A stretch of DNA of 64,000 nucleotides from Limonium bicolor. Lineage: Eukaryota > Streptophyta > Magnoliopsida > Caryophyllales > Plumbaginaceae. The stretch is taken from contig CM041776.1 of assembly GCA_023374045.1 (NCBI GenBank), forward strand, positions 473,297,375 to 473,361,374. Reading direction: 5' to 3'. The notes beneath the pieces were generated by a model that worked only from the letters and a program-made list of their open reading frames with translations, searched no databases and was not told the DNA's origin. This document shows, piece after piece, positions 11,623-22,845 of the stretch; position 1 is the stretch's first letter; the number at the start of each line of letters is the position of its first letter. A program made the position numbers and the translations under genes.

Positions 11623-14600
11623 ATATTATCACAGGATAATATAAGGGAGTTAACAACAGAATACTTCACCTAGGCGTGTGACGGACACTACGAGTGTACC
11701 AACTGAATTGTGGGACGACCGCACTCCGAGAGGAGCTTGTGGGCCTGACAGACCTTCGTATGGGTTAGTCGGGTAAGTAGCAATGTATCAGTAGGATACC
11801 CCATATATGTATACGAGTGGAGTCTGGAACACGGGAAGTAGTCGGCTCCATACTACGGTCCGAAGTAAAAGTCAAGCAAGAGAATGAATTACCAAGAATG
11901 GTGGAAGTAAAGGAACCCAGTAAAGTCAACAAGACTAAAAGAATCAGTGAATTCATTTGGAGTAAAAGTTTAAAGGTGAACAAGTGCGAAGTGCACTGGT
12001 TGGTAAATAAAGACGTGGAATATGTCTTAAGAATCCTGAAGGATGAATGTAATAGCTGGAGTAGGTACCCGGCCTACATATGGTGAGGCAGATGCCTACT
12101 ATGAACACGTTAATGTGCAATGACCGGGATGAGACTCCCGGAATGACCACTTAAATTAAGGGGATATCAACCGCACTGGAAAGGATATTTAACCCAGTCA
12201 AGAACGCAAGGAAATGTAGTTAATTAAATGTATTCATAAGTGCAAGCCAGATGTAATGGCATAACCTAGTAACACCCAGGAACTATCCTTAAAAAGGGTG
12301 TTTGGATCAACAGTGGTTGAATGAGATAACATGATAGAAACGCAAGGGTTGAAACTAACACCCAATTTAAGCGTAAGACGTCAGGAGGAAGTCTGACATC
12401 CTCGGAGGGGCATCCCATGAAAGGAATAACGACCTTGTCATGGAGCTCAATACAACCTATAAACCACGTAATGTTGTACAGAGAAATAAGTGACTGTGAA
12501 CAGCCTATAATGAGCAGAGCTCGAGGCAATAGGGCTTATAAGCCACAAGTAAAATGTGTTAAGTAAATTCTATTGATTACGGAAGTTTATGTTATATGAG
12601 TAAATAAAGCGGATAACGAACCGCTGCTTTAAGAGTGGGGATACCTCTTGACATTGTGAGATCGCAATAGCGGTAGTTATGTGAATTAAGTTGAGGGAAT
12701 GTGTTAAGAGTTGACCATGTTGTTACTACGAAAAGAGTGAACGAGTGATAAGCCTAATGGAAACCACCATAGGAGTGGGATGCTAAATGTGTAATGAACA
12801 ACACCCAAGGAGCATAAAGACTCAAAGAATAGAGTATTCAGCAGTCAGCCAAATAAGCGGCAAAACACAGTGTAATGGCGGAAGCTAATATAATAGCGGA
12901 TGCGGTGTAAGTCAATGTTATACAATGAGTGAAAGCACGGACCGCAGTAAGCGATCGTTGCATAAGTATTGTTAGATAATAATATGGCAGATAACACCAG
13001 TTATGAGTGAAACTCAATGGATATACAAGTAAGTGATGATAAACCGACTGGGCAATAAGCCAATGGTCGGTACTATGTGATAAGGAACACAGTATGAATT
13101 CCTATTGCAATCGCATAAGAGATTTACTGTCAAGAGTTTACGCCTCTGCACTCTGTATGACTGAGTGTTTTGGTATTGCACTTGCACGGTAATGATCGAG
13201 TGAGATAGCTAGGAAGTTTGGGAAATGTCAAGTGTGATAGAAGAACAAGACTTATGGCATGATAAGACCGATGCATAAGAAATGCACGGTCGTACCAACC
13301 AAAGAATGCTTGATTAGCAATAAGTGACTACGGTAGCATAGTATGCTAAATATCAGTATGGGATGTACCTCAGTGTTGGAAATAACCGAAAGAGTACTAC
13401 ACATTAGGTAGTAGCTCAATTCAAACCGACAATAAGTCAGGAGAAATCAAAAATCATTGTGGAATACAATAAATTATCATGGAAGTGGATAGAAAGTTTT
13501 GAAACTCACCGAATTCGCTAACGGTAAGAAATACCACGCGTCGGTTGAGAAACCGTTATTGCCAAGATAAAGGTGATAATCGGGGATGTACAATAAATTA
13601 AGAATAATGTATGGGGCAAACTAAACTCTAAATTATCAGGAGTCGCGCAGCAGAAACTAGCGAGCCAGCGATTCAAGTGTCGGATGTGCGTTGTCAATAT
13701 GAATGAATGACTAATTATTAACGCCTAGAAGTTTCACAGGCCAGAATCGAAACTGGTTATGAATTACATAAACTCTAAGGAGAATTCTTGGTTAGGGACC
13801 AAACCGCCAATATGGCTAAGATCCTCAAACCAGAACATATTGTATAATAAACTGCGTGGTTATAAAACACTTCACGACGGTAGAATGTTCTAAACCAGTG
13901 ATTAACTGATTGATTACGTGGGCGTAATCCCTTTTAAGGGGGGTAGAGCGCAGAACCACTTAGTGTGTTTTACCGTACAAGTGTACGTGAACTGTAATGT
14001 GCATAGCACAAAATGATTTGTTTTGATGATTGGTGCGTGTGTTACATAAACATACGCATTCATTCATGGTTAATTGTGGTAATTGCACACAGAAGATGCG
14101 AATGCCATTGTGATAAGTGTGTTGTGTTAAAGGAGTGTGTGAAAGTATATGTATAAGGGAGTAGAAAACTCCCAGGGAACTAAAACCCCGACAGCGTATG
14201 TTCATATAATACTAGATGTAAAACCGTATATTGTATTTTGATAAAGTATATATATGCAGTATTGTGATTTATGAAGGGACATGAAACCGACATAGAACCT
14301 AGTGAGAATTAAATTCCCTAGGTAATGTTTAAATTAAATCTGGAAGATGATTGATGGACATAGTTCCACCCTTGGAGATGTAATGATTATGACTAGATGG
14401 GTTAAAAGATAGAAAATGGTATATGCGTGAATTAGTTGCTGTTTGAAAATGAAGTGGGAGGTGAAACTTGATTATCATGAGATCAAGGGAAGCCGAACAC
14501 AAATTGGGGTGGAAAGATAGTTCAACTCCGATGCTGATCACATTAGGGTTGGATGATTCTGTGAAACTCCCTGTAAGTTGTCACAAAAACCACATCAAGA

Positions 14601-15402
14601 ATAGGATGCAGTTAACAACAATTGGACTTGGAGTTGTATTGTTTTCAAAAGAATTTTAAATTGGTGGTTTTAGAATTTTCAATTGGTATTTTCAAGACTT
14701 CAATAAATATTTTAAGATTCTTAAGTGGTATTTTCAAAGGAAGGACTACCTTTATGGACCTCGTAGAGGATTTTCAACTAGTATCCTTCCAATAAAGGAT
14801 TTCATGATACTTAACCTCATAGAGGGTATTTTCCTACTACTGCTCACGAGCTGAGGACGTATGAGCCTTTGTCTTAGGACCGGTGACATGAGAAGTATAT
14901 TTTAAAGAGTATGCGATTGTTTGATCTCCCAAAGGAACGGGGACCAGAGTGTCCATCGCGACCGGTTTTGCGGGATCACAGTGTATATGTACTCAACATG
15001 GGTCTCGAACCCATGAAGAGATGGAAAAGGAATTTCTGGTTGATATGCATGCTAAGACATGTTGTGTGGTATGTGTAATAATTATTATTTTGGACCTTGA
15101 GTCCTAATGTGGTTAAGTTCCGAAAGTGTTATGTTATCAAGACCTACGAGTCTAAATGTTGTTATGTTACCCAGACCAAGAGTCTATGGGTTGTTATGTA
15201 TGTGCAAATGTTGTTAAGGTACCCGGACCATTGAGTCGAGGTTACTATGTGAGTATGTTATGTATGTATGGATGTGTTACCCGGACCATCAAGTCCGAGG
15301 TTGTGACGTAAAGTATGTTGTTATGGAAGTTTTATGTTGCAAGTAATCCCCATATTCTAACCAATGAGGTGTGGGAAGTGTGAACTTCGAGGACAAAGTT
15401 CT
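11623..15402 (+). other. Non-coding interior of element B, right part
   Basis: About 3.8 kb with no protein domain that I can recognise; the longest frames (such as 11817-12086) have no retroviral motifs. A copy of the polypurine tract lies at 13932-13947, about 1.5 kb before the functional one. Confidence 0.6.
13932..13947 (+). other. Internal polypurine-tract copy in element B
   Basis: TTTTAAGGGGGGTAGA is identical over its core to the tract that abuts the 3' LTR. It is not followed by an LTR start. Confidence 0.7.
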
Positions 15403-15417
15403 TTTAAGGGGGGTAGA
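15402..15417 (+). other. Polypurine tract of element B
   Basis: TTTTAAGGGGGGTAGA followed one base later by the LTR start TGAAATACCCC, the normal site for plus-strand priming. Confidence 0.85.
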
Positions 15418-15418
15418 T

Positions 15419-18400
15419 TGAAATACCCCAAACCTTAATGTGTTAATTAATATGTAATTATAATTTTCTAAGGCTAAAGAAGTCGTTCGATCATTGGTGA
15501 AGAAATGAAAACCAAAAAGAAAAAGAAAATGCGTAAAAGTCACAAAACGTGAAAATACGTATTTAATTATTTTAGGAGGACATAACCTTCATTAGGGTTA
15601 TAAATATATTTTTATACCTTAATTACACACTAGAAGGTGGGAGAAAATTCCGGAAGAAACGGATCCAACCAATGCATTAAAACGCTAACGGAGTCTTAAA
15701 GCGCGTTTTTTGAGAAAACCCGAAAACGTGACTTTAACAGTTAAAGGACCCCATAAAAATAATAGTGATTATGTAACAATGATTTAACATTAATGGGGTT
15801 TAAATAACCATAATAAATTAAAGGAATGAGAAAATTCCGGGAAACCGGGTCCCGGTTAGTGATAGTGCTAAACCGGGTAAATAAAGGCGTTTTCTGTTAA
15901 AAGATGAAAAACGCTCCAGCGTGGTTACAGTAGTGGGCCGGTTTTAGTTATGTGAACAGCCCACACACAAGACTATTTAACTAATTAATTAAGTCAAGAG
16001 AGACAAAATAAAAAAGGGGCACAAATACCCCACCCAACTCTCTCTCCTCCTTTATTTTCTTTTTCCCTCTCTCTCTTCCTCTCTTTCCTCTCTCTTTTCT
16101 CTCCCAGCCGGCTCCTCCTTCCTCTCCTCTGCCGATGGAACTCCCCACAAGCCAACAATGGCTTTCTCTTCTTCTTCATCCCCAAGCTCCATTTGAGCTC
16201 CAAATCAAAAACAAATCACATATTCTTCTTCCTCTCATCTTCCTCTATCATCCTCTCTTTTAAAATTCCAAAAGGATGAAGTTGACCTCCATGGGTTTTC
16301 CCCATTTGAAGAGAAAATGGCACCAATGAGAAGCTTGGAGTCTCCTCTTCCTTCTAAGGTAAAGATTCCCAAGAAAAACTCATTTTTCCTTCATCTCTTG
16401 GTGTAATCGATTTTTCACCATTGTTGATACCTTGTTTTTCTCCTTGTTCTTGAGCTCCAAATTAATCCTTCAATGGTGGAGTAATTCCCTTCTTGATTCA
16501 AGGGAGAAAGTCCCTCTTAAAAGCTTATAAAAGGTAAACCCTAATTCTAGCCCTTTGATTAAATTGAGTTTCTAAGGGTTTAGATAATTAATTGTGTATG
16601 TTTTGTGTTCTTGGATGTTGGGATGGAGTTTGGAAACTCCATGCCCTCTTAACCGATTTTGGAGAAGATATGGAGCAAGAGGAGAATTAAGGAAACTTGT
16701 GAAATTAAGGTAAGGAATCCACCTTAAACCTTGTTCTAAATTGTTTTAGTGTTTGGGATGGGTAAACAAATTAATAAACCCAAACTAGTGGATTGAAATG
16801 TATGTTGGAATGTGTTTAATTGGTTTGGAGAGGTTTGTGAATTAATGTTGAGTTGAGGGCCTTAAGAGCCAAATATTGTGAGTTTGTGATTGATATTTTG
16901 GTTATTGAGATTATGGAGATTTTGGTGATTGTGTTGTTGTTGTTGGTGAATTTGAGGATTTGTAATGAGCTGTTAGGACCCTTGTAAGGGTGTGGTTAGA
17001 TTAGGGATGAGAAGGAGGAAAATTGATGAGGATGGATGTAAAGTTTATGGGGAGGTTATGGCAAAATTCTAATGGAAAATGAGTGTTTGATGATGGTTTA
17101 ATGGATGAGAGAATTTAGGTATTCAAATGGGGTGTTTAATGTTGAGTAGAGTGGATTGTTGGTTTTGTAATGGTGGATAAATAATGGTGTTAAGAGTGCA
17201 GAATGATAGCAAAATGGTGCTAGATGATTTGGGATTTCAAGGAGTGAGTATGGATTTTTGGAAGTGCAATTATAGGTGAAGATTTGCCTCTGTTAGCTAG
17301 ATTTTTGGGTACGTCCGAACTTCCGTCCGGACTTGGAAGTTCGGACATGCCCCGTCATTTTATAAAAATTTCTGAGTTTAAGTGTGTCCGAACTTCCGTC
17401 CGAACTTGGAAGTTCGGACACTCGAAAAATTTTCCCAGGCTAGTTAGTCTCGACTTTGTCTGACCTTCGATGTCCGGACACAAGTTCGGACGCCTGTAAG
17501 TTTTCTCTTCAGTTTTAGCCTCGACTTGTGTCCGAACTTGGAAGCTCGGACACAAGTTCGACAGGTAGAAATTTTCTTCAGTTTTGGCCTCGACTTGTGT
17601 CCGAACTTCAAAGCTCGGACACAAGTTCGGACATTTCAGTTTTCACCCATTTGAGTCTCGACTTGCGTCCGAACTTCAAGCTCGGACACAGTGTAATTTT
17701 GAGCAAAAACTTTGTTTAAGGGTAGGAAATGATACCCAATGATGGGGATTGATAAGTGATGATGTTATAAGGTTGTTAAGGGTAAATAAAGTGAGTTATA
17801 ATGGTAATTGAGTGGTGAAAGGTTGTAATAAAAATGTGAAGTTATAAGACTACTTAACGGGGTTAACCATGGGCGCAGTAGTTGTTAAATAATTATATTA
17901 CCCCGATATTGATGAAGATAGTCATAATGTTACCAGTTGTTCAAAGATTTCCAAGGAACATGTGATGGCACACTAGAGTGCACCTTCGGTGACAGGTATG
18001 GTTTTCTTGCAACCTGTGTCCTACCGGATTACACCGGCTTGTATGCCAATGTGTTTTTCTGTGTGTTTGCCACCTTGCAAGATAAAGCATGAAATGAGTT
18101 TACAGTAATTCATTATTGTGGCGTAATAATTCCGATACCGCTTAACCTTAGTTAAGTGTTAAATAATAGTTAACCGACCTTAGGTTCACATAAGAGATCG
18201 GTATTCGGAATAAACGTCCCAACCCATGGGAACGTTCTAACTACGGCTATCCGTGCGTTATTGTATGTTGTGACAATGCGTGATGTATGTGACTTGTTTA
18301 ATATGTTGTTGATGTTGGATATTGTTATCCGTGTTGTTGAAATGGGATATGATCTCCCTTATGTGTCTAACCGAGTTAGTAACACTATGTGATGTATGTA

Positions 18401-19501
18401 TGTGATAAGTTCCATAAGGGAACCTCTAACTAATAAGTGTATGTTATGTATGGAGAGGAATCCGGGTGTCCCGGTCGCGCGTATTGTTTGGGAGTTAATA
18501 TGTATATGTGAATTAACTCCCATCCTGTTATGTTAGGGTTGTCTTCCTTCAATGGATTTCGACCTCCCACTTGCTTAGCCAAAGCTTACCTACCCGACCT
18601 CCACATCGGGCTAGGAGGGAAATTATGTATAATGTTGGTAGGGTGTTGAAGCTTAAGTTCGCTTCGACTCCCTCTTTGTTATGTTGCGGTTGTTCTTCCT
18701 CCTTGAATTACAACCACCCACAAGGTTAACCAAGGCTTACCTAACTCATCACTATTGGAGCTAGGGGAAATTGTGTATGTTGTGATCGGTCCTATATGAG
18801 GCCGCCACTCAAGTAAAGAAAATGTAAGTATGTTGTGCTTGGGCTTATATCACCCCGGCACTCCCTAAGTAAAGTTTATGTACTCTAAGAAGAGAGAAAC
18901 TAAGTTGTGTATGTTACAAACCGAAGTGTGTTGTTATGTTGTGTGTGCTAACCTTGTGTTTGTGTTCTATTAATGGATGTGTGCTTTTAAGCATGACGTA
19001 TGTGTGTAATGTGTGCATGTTTTAAATAAAATCAACCGCATGCTAAGACGACAATTAGTTGTGCGTGGCCCGGTAGCATGCGGGCTGCGGGATTACCATA
19101 CCAGCAAAGGTGCTGACCCCCTTTGGGGGCCCCATTACTTTACAGGTACGAAGAAACTGGAAGCCGTTCGAGAGTAGGACGGGTAGTTGTTGCACATGGG
19201 TAGACATTCAAATCGTGTATGTATGGTAGGAGTAGTAAGACCGAATATGTATCGGCGCGGGTTGGTAATTACTTGGTACAGTTGTAATGTAAGTGTATAT
19301 TAAATGTTGGACATGGAACGGGATTAATGTGTAGTTGCTCGGGAGTTTAGTCCATCAGACCGGTACAATGTAGGTATGTTAGCCTTGTTAGCCACGTGGG
19401 TGGCTAACGGCGTGTAACACCAAAGAGTTAAGTTATGTTGTGAGTTGTGATTTCCGCTGCAACGTGTTGTTAAGTGTGTTGTTAGTAGTTGGGGTGTTAC
19501 A
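15419..19501 (+). repeat. 3' LTR of element B
   Basis: A full 4083-base LTR. A pyrimidine-rich block at about 16030-16110 may mark the start of the transcribed leader. Downstream, AAGGTAA motifs recur at 16359, 16534 and 16710. A hairpin array lies at 17312-17690. Near the 3' end is TTTCCGCTG, about 40 bases before the terminal GTGTTACA. Confidence 0.88.
17312..17690. repeat. Hairpin array in element B LTR
   Basis: About six tandem, variable units, each an inverted repeat of the form GTCCGAACTT...AAGTTCGGAC or its AGCTCGGAC variant, linked by TTTTCTTCAGTTTT-like spacers. Because each unit is self-complementary, reading frames open on both strands; those frames are not genes. Confidence 0.8.
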
Positions 19502-20157
19502 ATGCTAAGAATCTTGAACTCACCAGGTCCGACCTTGCCAGTACCCGGCAAGGAAACAGTGAATCAATGTCCGACTTCATCAAACGGTGGAGGATGAAAG
19601 CCGCTGCTATGCCTACAAAAATGGATGAGCAAGAAAAAATTCAAATGATTGTGGACAATATGCAGAGACAATACTACAACGAGCTGAGTTGCACATACTT
19701 CCCTAATTTCGACATGCTAATGGGACAGGTAAGGGTCATGGAAGAAAAGATTCACAAAGGCGAGCTGAAGCTGGGACAACCCAAAGCCCAGGGTGTGAGT
19801 ATCGAGACCTTTAAGTCAGGACCGGCCAGAGTGGCTCAAGTTTCGTACCGAGTGAGCACCATACAAAAACCCAGTGCTGCAAAACAGAGCGTCAAGGCCT
19901 CACCCCGAACCAAGAGGTTCTCTGCACCGAGACAGTTTACCGACATTGGCCGGCCTCTCAGTCAAGCACTCGTGAAGCTATAAGAGCTTGACTTACTACA
20001 ACCTCTCACACCTAGTCCTGGGATCACCCAAGCCGGGGAACATCTCCATCAGTTCTGCTAGTTTCATCAACTACCAGGACACAGTACTGACGACTGCAGA
20101 GCATTGAAGCACAAGATCGAAGACCTTATCGAGCAAGGACTCCAGTTTGTTGAGTAG
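19502..20157 (+). pseudogene. Gag fragment of element G
   Basis: The open frame entering from element B continues to 19983 and then resumes in shifted frames. It contains the gag capsid signature of Ty3-type elements: SDFIKRWR, a block around MVDNMQ-like sequence, and YFPNFDML. Further on, after a stop at 19981-19983, a block reading FHQLPGH followed by DDCRALKHKIEDLI is seen near 20065-20145. This CHH-type segment is typical of Tat/Ogre gag. The gene is truncated at the left by element B, has at least two frame breaks and lacks a downstream protease. It would have encoded the capsid of the retrotransposon particle. Confidence 0.75.
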
Positions 20158-22130
20158 GCAAAAGTTTCAGTGTTTGTTTACTCATTTCAATTGTGTGGGA
20201 AGTTTATCACATTTCTCTTTTAATGAAGTTTAGATTTGAAAATTTTAGTTTTTTCAACTTTTTCAGTTTGTAATCACAAAAATGATAATAAAAGAAATGT
20301 GTTCGTTCACCTTGCATCTTGCTCGTTAGCAAACATTAACTTAAAACTAATGTTCATGAAACGGTCATTTCTTGGCAACTGAACAAAACGACTTGTCTTT
20401 TGTTCTAAAAAGATGAACATGTCAAACCAAACACCACTACTCACCCCAAAACATCCAAGCAACCCACGAAGCGGTTCAATTCTACATTTGTCAAATTATT
20501 GTTATAAACCCTGGATTAATACTGGGGGCAATCTGAGTTTAAGTTCGTCATCTTTCACCTTTCGTTTAAATATGCGAACAAGTCTCAGAGTGAGAATTCA
20601 CGAGAGTGACTTGAGCGGAAAAGCCAAGAGTGAACGAGCATGTCATTTTTACACGACTCAGGTGAGACCACATTCAAAGGTGAGGTAAACGGCATAACTC
20701 CGACCGAAGGAGATAATTTATAAATTTACTCTTAGACCTGCGAAAAGTAACAACGAACGGATACACAACTATCAGGAATGACGAAGCACCTAGGTACAAC
20801 ACCACATAGCTAAAAGCTTGTAAACCCTGACATTAAACCCTAGGCACCCCCGCTAAACCTTTCATATATCCCTTTTCGATGTTGCAAAGCTCCACAGAGC
20901 AAGCCAGCCCGTGATGAATACCAACCCGGTGACCAAAGGAAGCGAGGAGCCTGACTCTCAGATAACGTTTTCATCAGTCCAGAGAAGCAAAGCCGCTATC
21001 AGCATGACGAAGTGATCCGCAAATGGTCCCAAAGTGACACAGGATCAAAAGAGCTCACATCAAAATAGCTCTCAAAACTCAAAACCAGGAAACACAAGAA
21101 CCCCGAAGGCAAAGTCAAGAAAGGATCAAACAAAGAGGCAAAACCGAAGTGCCTCGAAGAAATCCAAAAGACGAAAAGAGAAATGGTGTAAAGGACAACT
21201 TCAAAAGTCCAAGTCCAGAAGCTCAAAAACAACGTCAACATGAAGCAGTTAGACGACTTCAAGACAAGGAAGATGAATCTGAGAGAAGACGCAAGTTGCA
21301 GCTTTGGTCACCCACTTAAGCTCCACATACCTCAAATATCCCTCCATTGTCCCGTTGTCCTTCATCACACCCCGTGGCCACGTTATAAGCTTTAAAGACT
21401 TCCGACTTGATAGTTGTGCGTCCAATCACGTGAAAGTAACAGATCAAATGCGTAAATCCATCAAATATCGAATTCAATGGTCTAGAAGTTGTGACTGTAG
21501 GTGAGGAACAAGTGCAAGCACCAAACACGCCGAGTGTAGGTTAGGAAGCACCACATAAAAACATAAGCCCTGACCCTGTGAGGACGAGACTCGTTCGCAC
21601 GTTTAATAAAAGAAAATACTGGGGCAATCGATCGGAACGATCGATTGCCACGAACTCTAGCTCAGATTGTCTTAAGGGAAAAATACTAGGGGCAATTGTT
21701 GGTTCCAATAATTGCTATGACAACACCAATTGGAACCCAGAGCTTAAACATCACCACCACCATCACACACCACCAGCCCGCATAAGCCCTTACATCCACA
21801 TCAAACACCACAGGCCCACATAAGCCCTTACCTTTACATCTTACACCATACCCCACCGATGGCATGTTCATCTCCTAGGAGATAAATTACAAGTTCGAAG
21901 TCTATGGTTAGGAAATGATAATTTCGCTTTCCTTTTCATTAAACAGATTATTCTTCAAACACTACCACATTTGGCACCTCTTTCAGTAATTTCTTGTTTT
22001 GGACAAATTTCCTACACACACTTTGATCATATTTTGACATGCACATCCTCATTGCCACGTTTGGCACTTTCATAATTAACTTTCATCATGACCATTGCAT
22101 CTATTCGTATGAGACTCCTCGTCATAATTC
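20158..22130 (+). other. Non-coding 3' region of element G
   Basis: No convincing coding sequence. Polypurine-tract-like GGGGCAAT(C/T) motifs occur at about 20524, 21621 and 21689. A perfect ten-base inverted repeat around GGAAC lies at 21624-21648 immediately after the second motif. The short frames in this region have no domain that I recognise. Confidence 0.6.
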
Positions 22131-22132
22131 AG

Positions 22133-22380
22133 GGATACAGATTCTCAGCCGAAGGTACAGATTCTTCAGGGATACAGATTCTCAGCCGAAGATACAGATT
22201 CTTCAGGGATACAGATTCTCAGCCGAAGGTACAGATTCTTCAGGGATACAGATTCTCAGCCGAAGGTACAGATTCTTCAGGGATACAGATTCTCAGCCGA
22301 AGATACAGATTCTTCAGGGATACAGATTCTCAGCCAAGGGTACAGACTCTTCAGAGATACAGATTCTCAGCCAAAGATTC
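22133..22380 (+). repeat. Minisatellite, 37-base unit
   Basis: Copies start at 22133, 22170, 22207, 22244, 22281, 22318 and (degraded) 22355. The unit contains GGATACAGATTCTCAGCCGA and a related half GGTACAGATTCTTCAG, so it may itself be a diverged dimer. As 37 is not a multiple of three, all frames cycle and two overlapping open frames result; these are not genes. Confidence 0.9.
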
Positions 22381-22467
22381 AGATTCACCAGAGCAGCAGA
22401 ACTCACTAGAGCAGCAGAACTCACCCGAATAGAAGAACTCGACCCAACACCAATTTTCAATCACTGA

Positions 22468-22745
22468 TAGGTAGTCAACGCCTCAGAATAGCTTGACATC
22501 ATCTCATTCATTATAGGTAGTCAACGCCTTAGAATAGCTTGACATCATCTCATTCATTATAGGTAGTCAATGCCTTAGAATAGCTTGACATCATATCATC
22601 CTTATAGGTAGTCGGCGCCTTAGAATAGTCTGACATTACTTCATTATTACCTTTAGGTGGTCGACGCCTTAGAACCGCTCGACACCCTTCCACTTTACTC
22701 ATAGGTAGTCAGCGCCTTAGAATAGCTTGACGCAACTTGTCGGAT
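22468..22745 (+). repeat. Minisatellite, about 46-base unit
   Basis: Six copies of a unit containing TAGGTAGTCAACGCCTTAG and TAGCTTGACATCAT start at 22468, 22514, 22560, 22605, 22654 and 22702. The last copies are the most diverged. Confidence 0.88.
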
Positions 22746-22833
22746 TGCACGTATGGTCTTTTAAGATCCAAAATTTTGGGGTATCACTCAAGCATCAACT
22801 AGCCTTTTCATTTCCATTACAAAGTCTAGTTGA

Positions 22834-22845
22834 CGGGGGGCAATC
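22834..22845 (+). other. Polypurine tract of element G
   Basis: CGGGGGGCAATC immediately precedes the LTR start TGTTATACCC. Confidence 0.8.

Larger units (their letters stand above)
7359..19501 (+). mobile_element. Element B: large non-coding LTR retrotransposon (LARD-like)
   Basis: 7359-9299 and 17560-19501 are near-identical. The right LTR is complete (15419-19501, 4083 bases, starting TGAAATACCCC and ending GTGTTACA). The left LTR is cut by element A. An initiator-Met primer site follows the left LTR at 9305 and a polypurine tract precedes the right one. The internal region (9300-15418, minus solo LTR F) has no recognisable gag or pol in any frame. Long LTRs with a non-coding interior are the hallmark of large retrotransposon derivatives. 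The LTR termini and primer site resemble those of element C, suggesting a Del/Tekay-type helper. ATGCT at 19502-19506 is the expected target duplication, whose partner lies left of the window. Confidence 0.85.

Noticed and set aside
17355..17719. Frames on both strands in LTR B
   Set aside because: Produced by the self-complementary hairpin array.
22039..22467. Two overlapping 114-142 codon frames
   Set aside because: They are the 37-base minisatellite read in different frames.
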